A DNA stretch of 64,000 bases from Ochotona curzoniae. Lineage: Eukaryota; Chordata; Mammalia; Lagomorpha; Ochotonidae. The stretch covers positions 13,280,918 through 13,344,917 of the forward strand of contig NW_024467101.1 of assembly GCF_017591425.1 (NCBI RefSeq), given 5' to 3'. Within the stretch, counting starts at the first letter, position 1; each line of letters begins with the position of its first letter. The position numbers were made by a program, and so were the translations under genes. Below, one piece after another: positions 13,601 through 23,499 of the stretch. The notes beneath the pieces were generated by a model. It worked only from the letters and a program-made list of their open reading frames with translations. It was not told where the DNA came from and did no database searches.

Positions 13601-16600
13601 CTTTTTCTTTTAATTGTTGTTTCTAATATTACGTATCAAGATTTTGCCGGTCCTATTTTTTTTTAAGATTTATTTTTATTATTTTTTCATTGGAAAGGCG
13701 GATATACAGAGAGGAGAGACAGAGAGGAAGATCTTCCGTCCCCAAGTGAGTGCAACAGCCGATACTATGCCGATCCGAAGCCAGGAGCCTCTTCCGGGGG
13801 TCTCCCACACGGGTGCAGGGTCCCAAAGCTTTGGGCCGTCCTCGACTGCTTTCCCGGGTCACAGGCAGGGAGCTGGAAGGGAAGCGGGGCTGCCGGGATT
13901 AGAACCGGCGCCCATATGGGATCCCGGGCGTGCAAGGCGAGGACCTTAACCACTTGCGCCACCGCGCCGGGCCCGGTCCTATTTTTTTATATATCATTTT
14001 ATATATTTAGAGGGTGCCCACTGCTGTGTCCTCAAGCCCTTAAGGCCAGTCCACATGGAAGCCTTCATATTCTTTAAGTCATCCCGCTCTCCCTGGGATC
14101 CCACAGACCAGGCCTGGTTACCTCCACATCAGGCTCCCAGAGGGAAGTGAGTTGGTGAGAGGACACCCCCCACCTCAGCCCCCAGGACGTGGCAGAGATG
14201 TGGGCCCCAAACCCAGCCCGACCTGCCCCAGGGCCGTGACCTTGCATCATGCCACCTCCCCAGCTCTCATACCCCCTTCTCCCACACATGCCACAGGGAA
14301 AGAGGAGGTTTTAGGAGCTGGGTCAGAGCCATCCCAAGCCTTTTCAACAATTCCCAGGGTTGTTAGTTCAGTGTCAGTGTCACCCAGAGCCCAGGGTAGA
14401 CGTGGCAACTCTGCCCATTCTCTTCTCTGCATCTCTCTCTGTCCTGTCCCCTGGCGGCTGGGGCCCATACTCTCCCCAGTCCCAGCCCCTGGTTCCTGTG
14501 CATGGCCTGTCCCCTCAGCTGATGCGTCACCCTGGGTACAGTCATCCTCCCTGGGCCGTGCCCAAGGGGCCTCCCTCCTAAGCTGTTTTCCGTTTCATTT
14601 TAGAATTCCGTGTAGAGCGGACCCCTCTCCCGAGCGCCCCAGTCCTCCCCGAGCTTACAGGTCAGTTGCTGAGGGTTTCACATACCTCACAGGCCTCCTG
14701 GGGACAGGGGACAGGGGACAGGGACATTCCTGGGGAAGCTAGCAGGCCTCCTTGCCACCCCTGTCCACCAGCTATTCAACTATGGGAACACAGGACGCTG
14801 TGCTGGGGACTGGCCAGTCTGGGTATCTCCACAGCCTGTTATGGGGGGCAGAGGGCCAGGTCTAGCAGATGGAATCAAAGTCACTCATTCATCCACTTGG
14901 CAAATATTTATCTAGCACCTTCCATGTGCCAGGCACCACGGAGACTCCAGGATCCAACAGTGAATGAGCTAGGGTCTCCACTCAGAATGGACTGAGCAGG
15001 AGGATGGGCGGGGGAGGTGTGTGTAGACCAGAATGGGCCTGCCTGCACAGGCTCCCACTGACCCCGTCTGAAGGGAGAAGGGCGCAAACTCCCACCATGC
15101 TCCTGGGTCTCATTTTTCCAGAGAAGCCAGACACTCAGCACTCGCTTCCATGTGAGTTCTTCAATCATTTTTAAATATTGGTGACAAATTCCAAATTTGT
15201 AAAACACTGCCGGGCAGGGGGGACCCCCAACCCAGCTCATGTGATGACTGAATGTTGTGACTTTTGGGCATTCAGGGTGAAGGTGCTTAGCTACTGGGGA
15301 TCGAGTCTCTGACCTGGAGCTCCAAATGGGCCACCCGGCTCAGAGGTGGAGTGCGTGCAGGGCTGAGGGTGGCCAAGGGCCAGCGAGGTGGGCCTCCAGG
15401 GGTCTCTGCCCCACCCCCCCCCGCTTCTCCCCCCACCCTGGCTGTGTGTGTAGGATGTGAGAGCATGGGTGTTGATTTAGAAGAGGCCTTCCTTCCAAGT
15501 AGGGTTCAGGGTTCCCCCCAACATGGAGAGCAGGAAGACAGCCAGGGAGTGGGGCTGATGGAGGCCCCACCCTGACCTCTAGATGGGAAGGAGGCACTTA
15601 GTAGTTGGTTTGGAACTACACACATGGACTCACAGAGCTAGGCGCTGCACTCACACAATTTACAGGGCAGAGGGAGAAACAAATACTTATATAAAGTCTT
15701 TGAAAACTAGTATTAATTCTAGGTATACAAGAGACACAGAGGAAGTTAGCTTTCGGCTAGCCCCCAAGTTCCCCCAGCAGCTGGGGCTGGGACAGAGGGA
15801 TCCAGGAGTTGGGAATTTGACCCCTTTTCTCCCAGAGGGACTCAAGTACTTGGGCCATCACTTGCTGCCTCCCAGGCATTTCCATGTAGGTTTTACCTGC
15901 TGGACCCAACACCTGGCCCACAAACAAATGAGCGTGGCTGGCTGGCTGGCATGGGCTCCTCCAACTTTGTGAGAATGCCTACGTGATCCAAAGCCAGACC
16001 CTCCCTTTCTCCCCACCCCCTGCTCCAGGCCCAGCCCTCTCCACCAGTGACCTGAGGGAAGCATGCCCTCCACAGAGTGGGCAGCATTCCTGAGAGTTTG
16101 CAGTCTGACCTCCTCTCATGCCCTGGGGCAGGAGGCTCTTGGGTGCTTCCCTCATGCTCCTTAGACCCCTCATTGTGCTGGCTGCTAGGTCCCTGCCTTG
16201 TGGGAGCTGGGAGGAGGGAGATGGCGGGGAAGCCATGAACAAACACTAAGATGCTTCCAGAGATTGAGAAATTCCACAGGAAAATAAAGCAGAGATTGAT
16301 GAAGAGTTAGAGCTAGGGGTAAGAGGAAGGTAGCCGAGGATAGCTTTTTATTATTATTTATTTATTTCAGTGGCAGAGTTACACACACACAGAAAGAGAG
16401 AGAGAGAGAGAAATCTTCCACCTGCTGGATTACTCCCCAAATGGCCATGGCTGTGCCAGAGCCAAGCCAGGAGCCCCAAGTTTCTCCTGGGTCTCCCATA
16501 TGGGTGCAGGCCCCTAAGCACCTGTGTCACCCTCCACTGCTTTCCCAGGTGCACTAGCATGGGAGCTGGATTAGAAGTGTAGCAGGAGACAGCTTTACCT

Positions 16601-19223
16601 GCTATGTCACATCACTGTCCCTGGCCCATTTTAAATAGCAAGTTCGAGGTGAGGTGGTTTTGGGGAGGGGAGGACAGGGGGCCCCTTCCATTCACTAGTT
16701 CATTGTCCACGTGGCTGCCTCAGCCAGGGCTGGGCCAGGCTGAAGGAACCAGGAGCTTTATTGTGGTTTCCCACTTGGGTACAAGACCCCACATATTGGG
16801 ACCATTCCAGTTGCTTTCCCAGCTGGCTCAGAAGTGGCACAGCCAGGACTCAGACTGGTAGCCATTCAGGTTGCCTGGCTGTACCCCAGAGCTGGCCCTG
16901 TAGGAAAGGCTTCTAAAAGGAGGTAACAGACAAGAGAAGTAAAACCAGCCTTGAGACCATGGGACAAATTCCCACGTGTAGGAACCAGGCAAGGGGGTCT
17001 TCCGTAGGCTCCCTAGCCCCAAGGCTAGTTCCAGTTCAGAGCCAGGGTTACCCAAACAGCCCTAAGAGGGGCACTGAGAGCTGGGAGCCTGGCTTGTGTC
17101 CCAGAAGCCTTACCAAATGCTAACCCCCCAAAACCCACGCGCTCCACCCGGGTTGGAGCCAGCAGCAGGGGGCGCTCATCTTCCAGCCCCGAGAAAGCTC
17201 CAGGCTCAAGCTAGGCATATTAGCTCTGTAGACTTTTAGCTCTTTAGACTGGCTCCTCCTCCTCCTGCTGACATTTACTCAACTCCCTCCAGGTATTGAG
17301 CAGGTGAACAGCAAAGACCCTGTGTCTGAAGAGATTCCCAAAAAGAGTGGAGAGAATGGGGGTGGGGGTAGGGAGTGGAAGTTTCTGACCGAGTGCCCTG
17401 AAAAGGGGCTTGAGGAACTCAGCACACCCAGCCGGTGGAGCTGCCTGGGAAGCTGTGGTCTTCACAGATACGCGCCAGGAGGCGCTCTGGAGCCTCCACT
17501 GCTCCAGGGTGGGCTCCCCACCCGAGGCCCTATGCCAGGCCCTATGCCAGTCGTGGGTCATAACTCCCTGGATACCTGTGGGTTCCATGAGATGTTCAGG
17601 TGTGTTTGTCCCTGAGTCCAAGGGAGGAACTGAGGCAGGGCTGCTCACCAGGAAGCCATCACTCTTTCCTTTCTCCATCCATCCATCCCCAGGGCCAGGG
17701 CACACAGGGAGGCCCACACAGCTTTCTCTGTCTCCACACTTCTCCCACCCCACCAGAGTGTCCTGTAAGTGGGGGATTTCCCCCCTTACCCACACACACT
17801 CCTCATCAGTCTGTGTCTTCCCTTTCAGCCATTCCTCTCACTGCTTACGGACCCATGGCGGCGGCAGCAGCGGCAGCAGCTGTGGTCCGAGGGACAGGTA
17901 AGGATTTGTGGGGCACAAGAAGCAAGGGAAAAAGCGGGGTACGGGAACCAGAAAAGCTCAGAGGAAAGTGAAGGTTAGTACAAACATGGGTTTGCTGGAC
18001 ATCTGTTGTGTGCTGGGCATGAGATCAGCTCTAGTGAACCAGCCAGAAGGGAGCCCCACAAGCAGGGCCTTTGCCAGCCAGGTTTCCCAAGCTGGGGACG
18101 CCCACGTGTTAAAAAAAAAAAAAAAAAAAAAGACCTCATGGGAGCTTGCAGGAGGAAGGGCTTCCTAACTACAGACAGGAAGGCAAAGAAGAGGAAGAGT
18201 GTGGTTGGCCAAGGGAAAGGGGAAAAGCAAAGGGAGGCTATGGAGAGAAGGCCGGAGGAGCCTGGCCCTGAACAGGTGCTTGGAGCAGAACAAGGCAGGT
18301 GTCAAGGTTGAGGAAAAACCCTTGGGTGCAGGTGGAGAGGTGGGAAGAGGAGGCAGCGGAATGGTCAGACCGGAGGTGGTAGGGACCTGGGGTGGTGGAG
18401 TGGAAAGACTGGGATAGATGACTGGACAGCACCTGTTGGATTATGGCAGGTGGGATGGGTCTGAGGGGATGGCATGGGGTCAGCAGTGGGCACCCGAGCT
18501 CTCACTGTCTTCTTTCTGGGTTGCCAGGCTCTCACCCTTGGACGATGGCTCCCCCCCCAGGTTCGACACCCAGCCGCACAGGGGGCTTCCTGGGGACCAC
18601 CAGCCCTGGCCCCATGGCTGAGCTCTATGGGGCAGCCAACCAGGACTCGGGGGTCAGCAGCTACATCAGTGCCGCCAGCCCTGCCCCCAGCACTGGCTTT
18701 GGCCACAGTCTTGGGGTGAGTGGACAGGCCAGCCTGGTGGTCTCCCACCTCACCCCTTCACCTGAGGAGATCCCAAAGTTGAGAGAGAGAGGAGACTTCA
18801 GTCTGTCTCCAGAGTCAAGGGGGTGGGGGAGGGAAACAAAGACAATGACGAGAAGAAAGGCATTGTAGAGGGGACCAATGCTTTCCCATAGAGGGTCCTT
18901 AGGCACTGCCCTCTGCATGCCAGGCATCCGCTGCAGTGCCATGGGGCACTCACCACTGCCCACGGTGAGGTTAAATGCCAGCTGACCAGGGGGCTGGCCA
19001 CATGCACAGTCCCAGATCCCACCCCCACACCCCTCCACCACACACAGAATCTTCCAGCACATTTACAGGGTGGTGGATGAAGGTTTGGGTCTCCCATGAT
19101 GTCCTGTGGGTATAATACAGGAGGAGCCCCACCCATGGTGTGCTCTGCTTTGTGTAGGAAGGTTAATTCTTTTCTTTTCAGGGCCCCTTGATTGCCACAG
19201 CCTTCACCAATGGGTACCACTGA
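1671..19223 (+). CDS. MSI1: Musashi-1 RNA-binding protein, residues 90-362 (3' part of gene; 10 coding exons)
   Basis: Musashi-1 is a mainly cytoplasmic RNA-binding protein of neural and epithelial stem cells that binds UAG-containing 3'UTR sites and represses translation (e.g. of NUMB mRNA). The window begins inside an intron, so the N-terminus and RRM1 lie upstream. Ten exons with GT-AG borders and consistent phases join into 273 codons. They encode the inter-RRM linker ([14 protein letters not shown]), all of RRM2 with RNP2 (IFVGGL) and RNP1 (RGFGFVTF, split by an intron), then the low-complexity C-terminal half with an eight-alanine run, ending [13 protein letters not shown]. Using human numbering from memory, the joined frame runs from residue 90 to 362, exactly the human length, and I see no residue differing from the human protein as I remember it. 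Eleven exons are visible including the 3'UTR exon. If the gene has 15, the first one here is exon 5. Confidence 0.97.
3313..3405 (+). CDS. MSI1: MSI1 exon (about exon 6), start of RRM2 with RNP2
   Basis: Thirty-one codons (residues 104-134) beginning [13 protein letters not shown], where IFVGGL is RNP2 of RRM2. Acceptor GGAACAG, donor GTGGGT, phase 0 at both ends. The exon opens on an in-frame ATG (Met104). Confidence 0.96.
4565..4578. promoter_or_regulatory. RFX X-box-like palindrome 1
   Basis: GTTGCCATGGCGAC, one base from a perfect X-box palindrome (second half RGYAAC appears as GGCGAC). Confidence 0.6.
4905..4918. promoter_or_regulatory. RFX X-box-like palindrome 2
   Basis: GTTCCCATGGCGAC, identical to the first at 13 of 14 bases and 340 bp downstream in the same CpG island. 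Confidence 0.5.
6535..6640 (+). repeat. MIR remnant
   Basis: AACTTGCTGTGTGACTTTGA, then GCAGGCGGCTTCACCTCTCT and GAGCCTATTCCC, a sense MIR core. Confidence 0.75.
6873..6921 (+). CDS. MSI1: MSI1 exon (about exon 7), middle of RRM2
   Basis: Encodes [16 protein letters not shown] and the first base of the next Gly codon (residues 135-150). Acceptor TTTCAG, donor GTGAGG. Confidence 0.95.
7640..7671 (+). repeat. (GT)n microsatellite
   Basis: Uninterrupted GT run of about 16 units in MSI1 intron 7. Confidence 0.95.
8118..8460 (-). repeat. C-SINE, old copy
   Basis: Antisense copy from TTATTTGAAAGGCAGAGCAA to CCATGCCACAACACAGGCC. Heavily diverged. Confidence 0.75.
8565..8665 (+). repeat. MIR remnant
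   Basis: TGACTTGCTGTGTGACCTTG, then TGCAGGTTCCCTCACTTCCC and GGCTTTCTCATCCTGTG. Confidence 0.7.
8838..8920 (+). CDS. MSI1: MSI1 exon (about exon 8), RNP1 and end of RRM2
   Basis: Completes the split Gly codon, then [15 protein letters not shown] (RNP1) to HEINNKM (residues 151-178). Acceptor CTCTAG, donor GTGAGC. Confidence 0.96.
9274..9391 (+). CDS. MSI1: MSI1 exon (about exon 9), post-RRM2 region
   Basis: Encodes [20 protein letters not shown] through [11 protein letters not shown] (residues 179-217) plus one base. Acceptor GTTGCAG, donor GTATGT. Confidence 0.95.
9845..10159 (-). repeat. C-SINE, full length
   Basis: Antisense from AAGATTTATTTATTTTTATT to the head remnant CATGCCGAGCC. Moderately conserved; lies in MSI1 intron 9. 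Confidence 0.9.
10703..11672 (-). repeat. Cluster of three antisense C-SINE copies
   Basis: Successive copies at about 10703-10983, 11024-11340 and 11411-11672, each running from an A/T tail to a degenerate head. A (CT)n tract separates the first two. Same orientation and different ages indicate repeated insertion. Confidence 0.85.
12719..12799 (+). CDS. MSI1: MSI1 exon (about exon 10), Tyr/Gly-rich segment
   Basis: Encodes [20 protein letters not shown] through YTYQFP (residues 218-244) plus one base. Acceptor CCATCAG, donor GTGAGT. Confidence 0.95.
13330..13602 (-). repeat. C-SINE, old copy
   Basis: From CCCACTGGTTCACTCCCC to AACCCACTGGGCCACATTGC; tail end eroded. Confidence 0.75.
13662..13974 (-). 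repeat. C-SINE, young copy with intact target-site duplication
   Basis: Antisense copy with an almost consensus body ending GCCACCGCGCCGGGCCC. Flanked by GGTCCTATTTTTTT at 13649-13662 and again at 13975-13988. Carries a roughly 13-bp internal deletion before CCCCAAGTGAGTG. Confidence 0.95.
14604..14660 (+). CDS. MSI1: MSI1 exon (about exon 11), short Pro-rich segment
   Basis: Encodes [19 protein letters not shown] (residues 245-263), its first and last codons shared with the neighbouring exons. Acceptor CATTTTAG, donor GTCAGT. At 57 nt it could be skipped in frame. Confidence 0.94.
14697..14725 (+). repeat. Short (GGGGACA)n tandem repeat
   Basis: About four tandem GGGGACA-type heptamers in MSI1 intron 11. 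Confidence 0.8.
14895..14990 (+). repeat. Ancient repeat fragment (L2/MIR age)
   Basis: Contains CAAATATTTATCTAGCACCT followed by TCCATGTGCCAGGCACC, a motif of very old mammalian interspersed repeats. Family assignment is uncertain. Confidence 0.5.
15725..15922 (-). repeat. C-SINE, decayed copy
   Basis: Recognisable from AAGTACTTGGGCCATCACTT and a terminal ACACCTGGCCC. Internal body mostly eroded. Confidence 0.55.
16345..16902 (-). repeat. Two antisense C-SINE copies
   Basis: Copies at about 16345-16624 and 16680-16902. The first carries an (AC)n(AG)n tract at 16381-16411 in its tail-proximal part. Confidence 0.75.
17829..17897 (+). CDS. MSI1: MSI1 exon (about exon 12), polyalanine segment
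   Basis: Encodes [10 protein letters not shown], eight alanines, then VVRGT (residues 264-286). The alanines use mixed GCG/GCA/GCT codons, so the run is not a pure triplet repeat. Acceptor CCTTTCAG, donor GTAAGG. Length 69 nt, symmetric. Confidence 0.95.
18111..18131 (+). repeat. poly(A) run
   Basis: Twenty-one consecutive A in MSI1 intron 12 with no SINE body attached on the 5' side. Confidence 0.9.
18528..18715 (+). CDS. MSI1: MSI1 exon (about exon 13), C-terminal low-complexity region
   Basis: Encodes [20 protein letters not shown] through STGFGHSLG (residues 287-349), rich in Ser, Pro, Gly and Ala. Acceptor TTGCCAG, donor GTGAGT. Confidence 0.96.
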
Positions 19224-19245
19224 AGCAGGGGACAGGTGGCAGGAG
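19182..19245 (+). CDS. MSI1: MSI1 exon (about exon 14), C-terminus, stop and start of 3'UTR
   Basis: Encodes [13 protein letters not shown]; stop TGA at 19221-19223. The exon probably continues 22 nt to donor AGGAG|GTGAGA at 19246. A weaker GTGGCA donor exists a few bases earlier. The coding part is certain, the 3' border less so. Confidence 0.88.
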
Positions 19246-19553
19246 GTGAGAAGGGAGGGGGTGGAGAGGGAGAGGTGTGGCCCTGGGGAGGTCCTGCCCT
19301 TTGCTCCCCTGCAGGAGGCAGTTACGCCCCCAGTGGCCAGGGAACATCTTGAAAGCCACTCAGTTCACTATATTTTCCCGCATAAATTGAGCCAGCAATC
19401 AGCTGGCCGTGGATTTTCTAGAAAGGGTCACACCAGGGAAGGTGTGGGGGAAATTGCACGTGTACTGTTGGGGTTCTCAGGAGTGCATGCACCTAGATTT
19501 TTTTAAACATTCATGCCCTTTGACCCAGTGATGCCACTTCCAGACATTTATTA

Positions 19554-19556
19554 AAA

Positions 19557-19620
<64 letters not shown>

Positions 19621-19625
19621 AAAAG
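19554..19625 (+). repeat. (AAAG)n microsatellite
   Basis: About 17 nearly perfect GAAA units inside the MSI1 3'UTR intron (19246-20079). Probably length-polymorphic. Confidence 0.95.
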
Positions 19626-19869
19626 TAGCCGCAAGTAACTGCAGTGCCCCTCCGAAATATAATAGCAAAATAGCCCATGAGCCGGAACAGGATAACACAG
19701 TTAAAACAGGGTCCTGTGGATTCCTGGAACCAGGATGTGGGACCCTGGGACCGGTGTGAGTTTACGGCATTTTATTCATTCACTGGTTCGAATTTTTCCT
19801 GAACCTTGTTCCAGGCAAGCAGAAGCTCTTCTGTCAATAGTCCAGGTAGAAGTGAGACAATTCCACATG

Positions 19870-19871
<2 letters not shown>

Positions 19872-19911
<40 letters not shown>
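19872..19911 (+). repeat. (GT)n microsatellite
   Basis: Twenty uninterrupted GT units in the MSI1 3'UTR intron. Confidence 0.97.
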
Positions 19912-19913
<2 letters not shown>

Positions 19914-20681
19914 GGTTCAGAGACCCTAATGTATCAGTAATACCAAAATCGGGAACAAGAAGCCTCCCAGCAAGGCACAGAGTGCAAAAATCTGTGACCT
20001 GCGCTCTTTTTTTTGTGGGGGGGGTATGTGTTTTAGGAGGCCTCACCCGAGCCCCTCTAACCTCACGCTGTGTTCCCAGCCCCCAGCCTGCAGCTGACTG
20101 AGGACCACGCGTGAGCCAGCGAGGGGGTGGGGACACCTCAGCCGCAGCCGCCGCCCCCTCCCCCGCAGCGACTCGACCACTACTGCCTGCCCCCCACTCC
20201 CCGGGCCCGGCCCCTGCCCCGTGTGGCTCCCCTACTAACCGCCCCTTGGTCGCGTCGCCCTCGTCCCGGTCATTTGCCCCTTCCCACCCCCCCCCCCGCC
20301 CCGCTTTTATTTATTTTGGATTAGCCGGTTTTCCCCCCAACCCACCCATCCACCTGCCAACCCTCACCCCACGCCCTTCCCCCTGGGGTCTGCGTCCCTC
20401 CCTCCCGGCCGCGCCCCCCTCCCAGGACACCCCCACACCCCATCCCCGCCCAGAAAGCTTTTGTATTTGTGCATAGCTAGAGTGAGGGCGGAGGGAGCCT
20501 GCCGCAGGCCGCAGCCCAAACCCTTGATTTTTATTCTGATATTTTCCCCTCCTTTTGCTCTTTCCTTTCCTTTTTCTTCTTCTTCTTTTTTTTTTTTTCA
20601 AAGAAGCCGTTTTTAAACTATTTCTAGGTTTGTGAATGTGAAGCCCCAGGCCGCAGGGGGCAAGGGGGCCGGGTGCCCCCC

Positions 20682-20689
20682 CACCAGCT
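20682..20689 (+). promoter_or_regulatory. miR-138 seed match in MSI1 3'UTR
   Basis: CACCAGCT pairs with positions 2-8 of miR-138 (7mer-m8) and also at position 1. Seed sequence recalled from memory. Confidence 0.5.
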
Positions 20690-20805
20690 GAGAACAGGTG
20701 TCCTTGTAGGTGTGGGGCCGGGGCGCCTCCCTCCAGCCCCCTCCCCTAGTCCCACCCCCCGGAGGCCGAGCCCCCGGGCCAGCCTGTCCTGTATCATATG
20801 TAAAT

Positions 20806-20812
20806 ACTGTGA
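20806..20812 (+). promoter_or_regulatory. miR-128 seed match in MSI1 3'UTR
   Basis: ACTGTGA is a 7mer-A1 match for miR-128. Weaker than the other sites here. Confidence 0.35.
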
Positions 20813-20870
20813 GGTGAAGACCCCCCTCCGCCATGAGGGGGGGTCTCTGGTTCCCCTCCTCAGACACCCG

Positions 20871-20878
20871 GTACTGTA
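20871..20878 (+). promoter_or_regulatory. miR-101 8mer site in MSI1 3'UTR
   Basis: GTACTGTA is a full 8mer match to the miR-101-3p seed. Confidence 0.5.
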
Positions 20879-21570
20879 TGCTTGCAGGCCTCAGCTGTGG
20901 CCAGCGCAGGCCCACTCTCTCAGGCCCTCGGGGTCGGGGGTGCAGGGGTCCAGGCCTCGGACCAGCGTCCCCCCCGCCCCGAAGAAACCTCGGGTTTGGG
21001 GGCCTTGGGGGGTGCCAGGGGAGAGCGGGCCAGCGCGGAGCCACAGCGCGGCGGGGAAAGGAACGAACTCTCCAAAGCCCCCCACCCCGACCCCGGCGCG
21101 CCCCCTCCTCGGTCCGACCTCCCTGGTTTCCGCTCTGAGTCCCACCCCCGCGGGGGTGGGCGGCGAGGCGGGGCGCTTTGGCCAAGGGGCGTGCCCCAGG
21201 GGAAGCCAAGGGCTGCTCAGGGAACCCCCCCCCCAAGACCCTCTCTCTTTCTCACCGAAGTTTCCCGCCAGGACGGTCCCTCCCGCGGTCGGAGCCCCCA
21301 GGAGCATCCCCGTGCAAAGGAAAAAAAAAAAAAAAAGAGGCTCAGGGGCGCGCTGACCCTCAACTCTGAGCGGTGGACCAGGCTTGGCCGGGGCAGAGCC
21401 GAGGTCCAGCCCCGGGCGCCGCCGCCTCGCCATCCCCTCCCCACCTCTGCCGCACCCATACACGACCCCGTCCCCACCCAGCGCCCGCACCCCAACCCCC
21501 ACCCGGAGCCCCTCTTTGGAGAGTTAACCGTCTGTGTGAGGTGCTTAACCTACTAGTCCTGAGAACACAA

Positions 21571-21578
21571 AGCAATAA
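21571..21578 (+). promoter_or_regulatory. miR-137 8mer site in MSI1 3'UTR
   Basis: AGCAATAA is an 8mer match to the miR-137 seed, with an extra pair upstream (AAGCAATAA). It lies about 70 nt before the first poly(A) signal, a favourable position for a miRNA site. Confidence 0.55.
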
Positions 21579-21645
21579 TCTTTGTTACTGAGATGCGCGG
21601 CTGTTTGTGTTTTGGGTTCTTTTTTTTTTTTTTAAATGTTTTCCT

Positions 21646-21651
21646 AATAAA
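21646..21651 (+). terminator. MSI1: MSI1 proximal poly(A) signal AATAAA
   Basis: Canonical hexamer after a U-rich tract, followed by TTTTATTGGGTTTTTATTTT as a possible downstream element. Confidence 0.7.
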
Positions 21652-21957
21652 AGAGAAGCTGCATTTTATTGGGTTTTTATTTTTCATTTTCTACACATTT
21701 GAGCCAAGTCCTGCGAGACTTAGCATCCCTCTTCTCTCCCACTCACTGTCACCTCCCGCCGGGCTGGGCCCTGCCACCATGGGTCTAGAGCCCTGGAATT
21801 CCATTTTCCGGTTTGTTTCCGGGAAAATTTTTTCCTTTTTTTTTTTTTTTTTTTAAGTTACATGGAGTCTCGAAGCCAGCAAGTCACCACCCACCAGTGT
21901 CCTCTCTCTACATCTGTAACTTCTTTTTCCAGGTCTTATGTTTGGTCTTGAATTCCT

Positions 21958-21963
21958 AATAAA
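21958..21963 (+). terminator. MSI1: MSI1 possible distal poly(A) signal AATAAA
   Basis: Second canonical hexamer, followed by a GTGCTGTGGTTGAG GU-rich stretch. The first downstream SINE begins about 160 bp later, in keeping with the end of a constrained transcript. Confidence 0.55.
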
Positions 21964-22120
21964 TTATTTGAAAACAGTGCTGTGGTTGAGAGTCTTGCAT
22001 CTCTGTGTGCACACAGCCCCAGATCACCCAAGGGAGCCTCGTCTTTCCACTGTGGGCACTCCGCTTCATACTCCCAGGGGCCCAGCTGCATCCCAGAAGT
22101 GACATAAGATACATGAACAA

Positions 22121-22452
22121 GGGGCCCGGTGCGATAGCGTAGTGGTTCAAGTCCTTGCCTTGAACATGCTGGGATCCTATATGGGCTCCGGTTCTAATCC
22201 CGGCCCACTTTCCATCCAGCTCCCTACCTGTGGCCTGGGAAAGCAGTTGAGGACGGCCCAAAGTCTTGGGATTGTGTGGGAGACCCAGAAGAAGCTCCTG
22301 GCTCCTGGCTTTGGATTGGCTCAGATTGGCTCAGCTCCAGCCGTTAAATTGCAGCTGCTTGGGGAGTGAACCATCGGAGGGAAGATTTTCCTCTCTGTCT
22401 CTCCTCCTCTCTGTGTATCTGCCTTCCCAAAATAAATAAATCTTTAAAAAAG
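22121..22452 (+). repeat. C-SINE, full length
   Basis: Begins GGGGCCCGGTGCGATAGCGT, ends AAATAAATAAATCTTTAAAA. First SINE downstream of the MSI1 poly(A) signals. Confidence 0.95.
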
Positions 22453-22459
22453 AGAGAGA

Positions 22460-23000
22460 GAGATGTATTTGAAAAAAGAAAAGAGCCTTTCTATCTGCTG
22501 TTTACTCAAATGGCTATAGCAGCCAGATTTGGGCCTGGACCCCCACCTGAGTCTCCCATATGAATGACAAGGGCCCAACCCTTGAGCTGTTATCTGCTGC
22601 CTGCCAGGAGGTAGGACTCCGGTGAGCACTTGGATACAAAACGTGGGAATCCTAAGCAGCCATTTAACCTGCTGCCCCACAATGTGCCTTCCCCACGTAG
22701 GAAATTTCTAAAAAGTTATTTATTTTAGTTATCTGAAAGGCAGAGCGAAAGAGTTCTCCCATCTGCTGGTTCACTCCCCCAAATGCCTCCAGCAGCCAGG
22801 GCTAGGGTAGGCCAAAGCCAGGAGCCCACAGCTCAGTCTGGGTCTCTTATCTGGGTAGCAGGGACCCAAGTACTTGAGCCGTCACCCTGCCTCCCAGGCT
22901 GTGCATTAGCAGCATATGAATTGGAAGTGGAGCCAGAATTCAAACCAGACACTCTGGCAGGGAATGTGGGCGTCCCAGTGATACCTTTGCACTGCACCAA
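22460..23000 (-). repeat. Two antisense C-SINE copies
   Basis: About 22460-22690 and 22712-23000. The first abuts the tail of the preceding sense copy through an (AG)n tract, forming a tail-to-tail pair. Confidence 0.8.
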
Positions 23001-23175
23001 ACTCCCACTCACAATGTTTTAAAACTTCAAAAGCACATGGTAGATTTGAGATGCCCGCTTTCCCTGTTGGAGTGCCCATTCAGCTTCCTTTTAATGCGGC
23101 CTGGGAGGCAGCAGGTCATGGCCCAAATACTTGGGTCCCTGCCACTCAGACAAGAGATTTGGATGATTCTTTCTT

Positions 23176-23493
23176 CTTTTTTTTTTTTTTTTTTTAATTG
23201 GAAAAGCAGATTTACAGAAGGAAAGATCTTCCATCTGCTGGTTCATTCCCCAAGTGGCCATTACAGCCAGAGCTGAGATGATCCGAAGCCGGGAGCCTGG
23301 AACTTCTTCCTGGTCTCCCACGCGGGTGCAGGGTCCCAAGGCTTTGGGCCATCCTAGACTGCTTTCCAAGGCCACATTAGGGAGTAGTTGGGTGGGAAGC
23401 AGGGCAGCAAGGGTTAGAACTGGTGCCCATATGGGATGCTGGAAATACCAGGCAAAGATTTAGCCACTAGACAAGCTATCATTTCGAGCCCAA
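23176..23493 (-). repeat. C-SINE, full length
   Basis: Long T-run, then TTGGAAAAGCAGATTTACAG, ending near CATTTCGAGCCC. Confidence 0.85.
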
Positions 23494-23499
23494 CAATGT

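Larger units (their letters stand above)
20080..21670 (+). other. MSI1: MSI1 last exon, 3'UTR only
   Basis: Acceptor TGTTCCCAG ends at 20079 and is followed by a GC-rich, non-repetitive block that contains no SINE, unlike its surroundings. It fits the long MSI1 3'UTR. A poly(A) signal AATAAA lies at 21646-21651 and a second at 21958-21963, so cleavage may fall near 21670 or near 21980. C/T-rich tracts fill 20130-20600. Open frames here are composition artefacts. Confidence 0.8.

Noticed and set aside
20613..21556. Several 200-codon open frames in both directions
   Set aside because: They overlap the GC-rich MSI1 3'UTR and have low-complexity translations with no family match.
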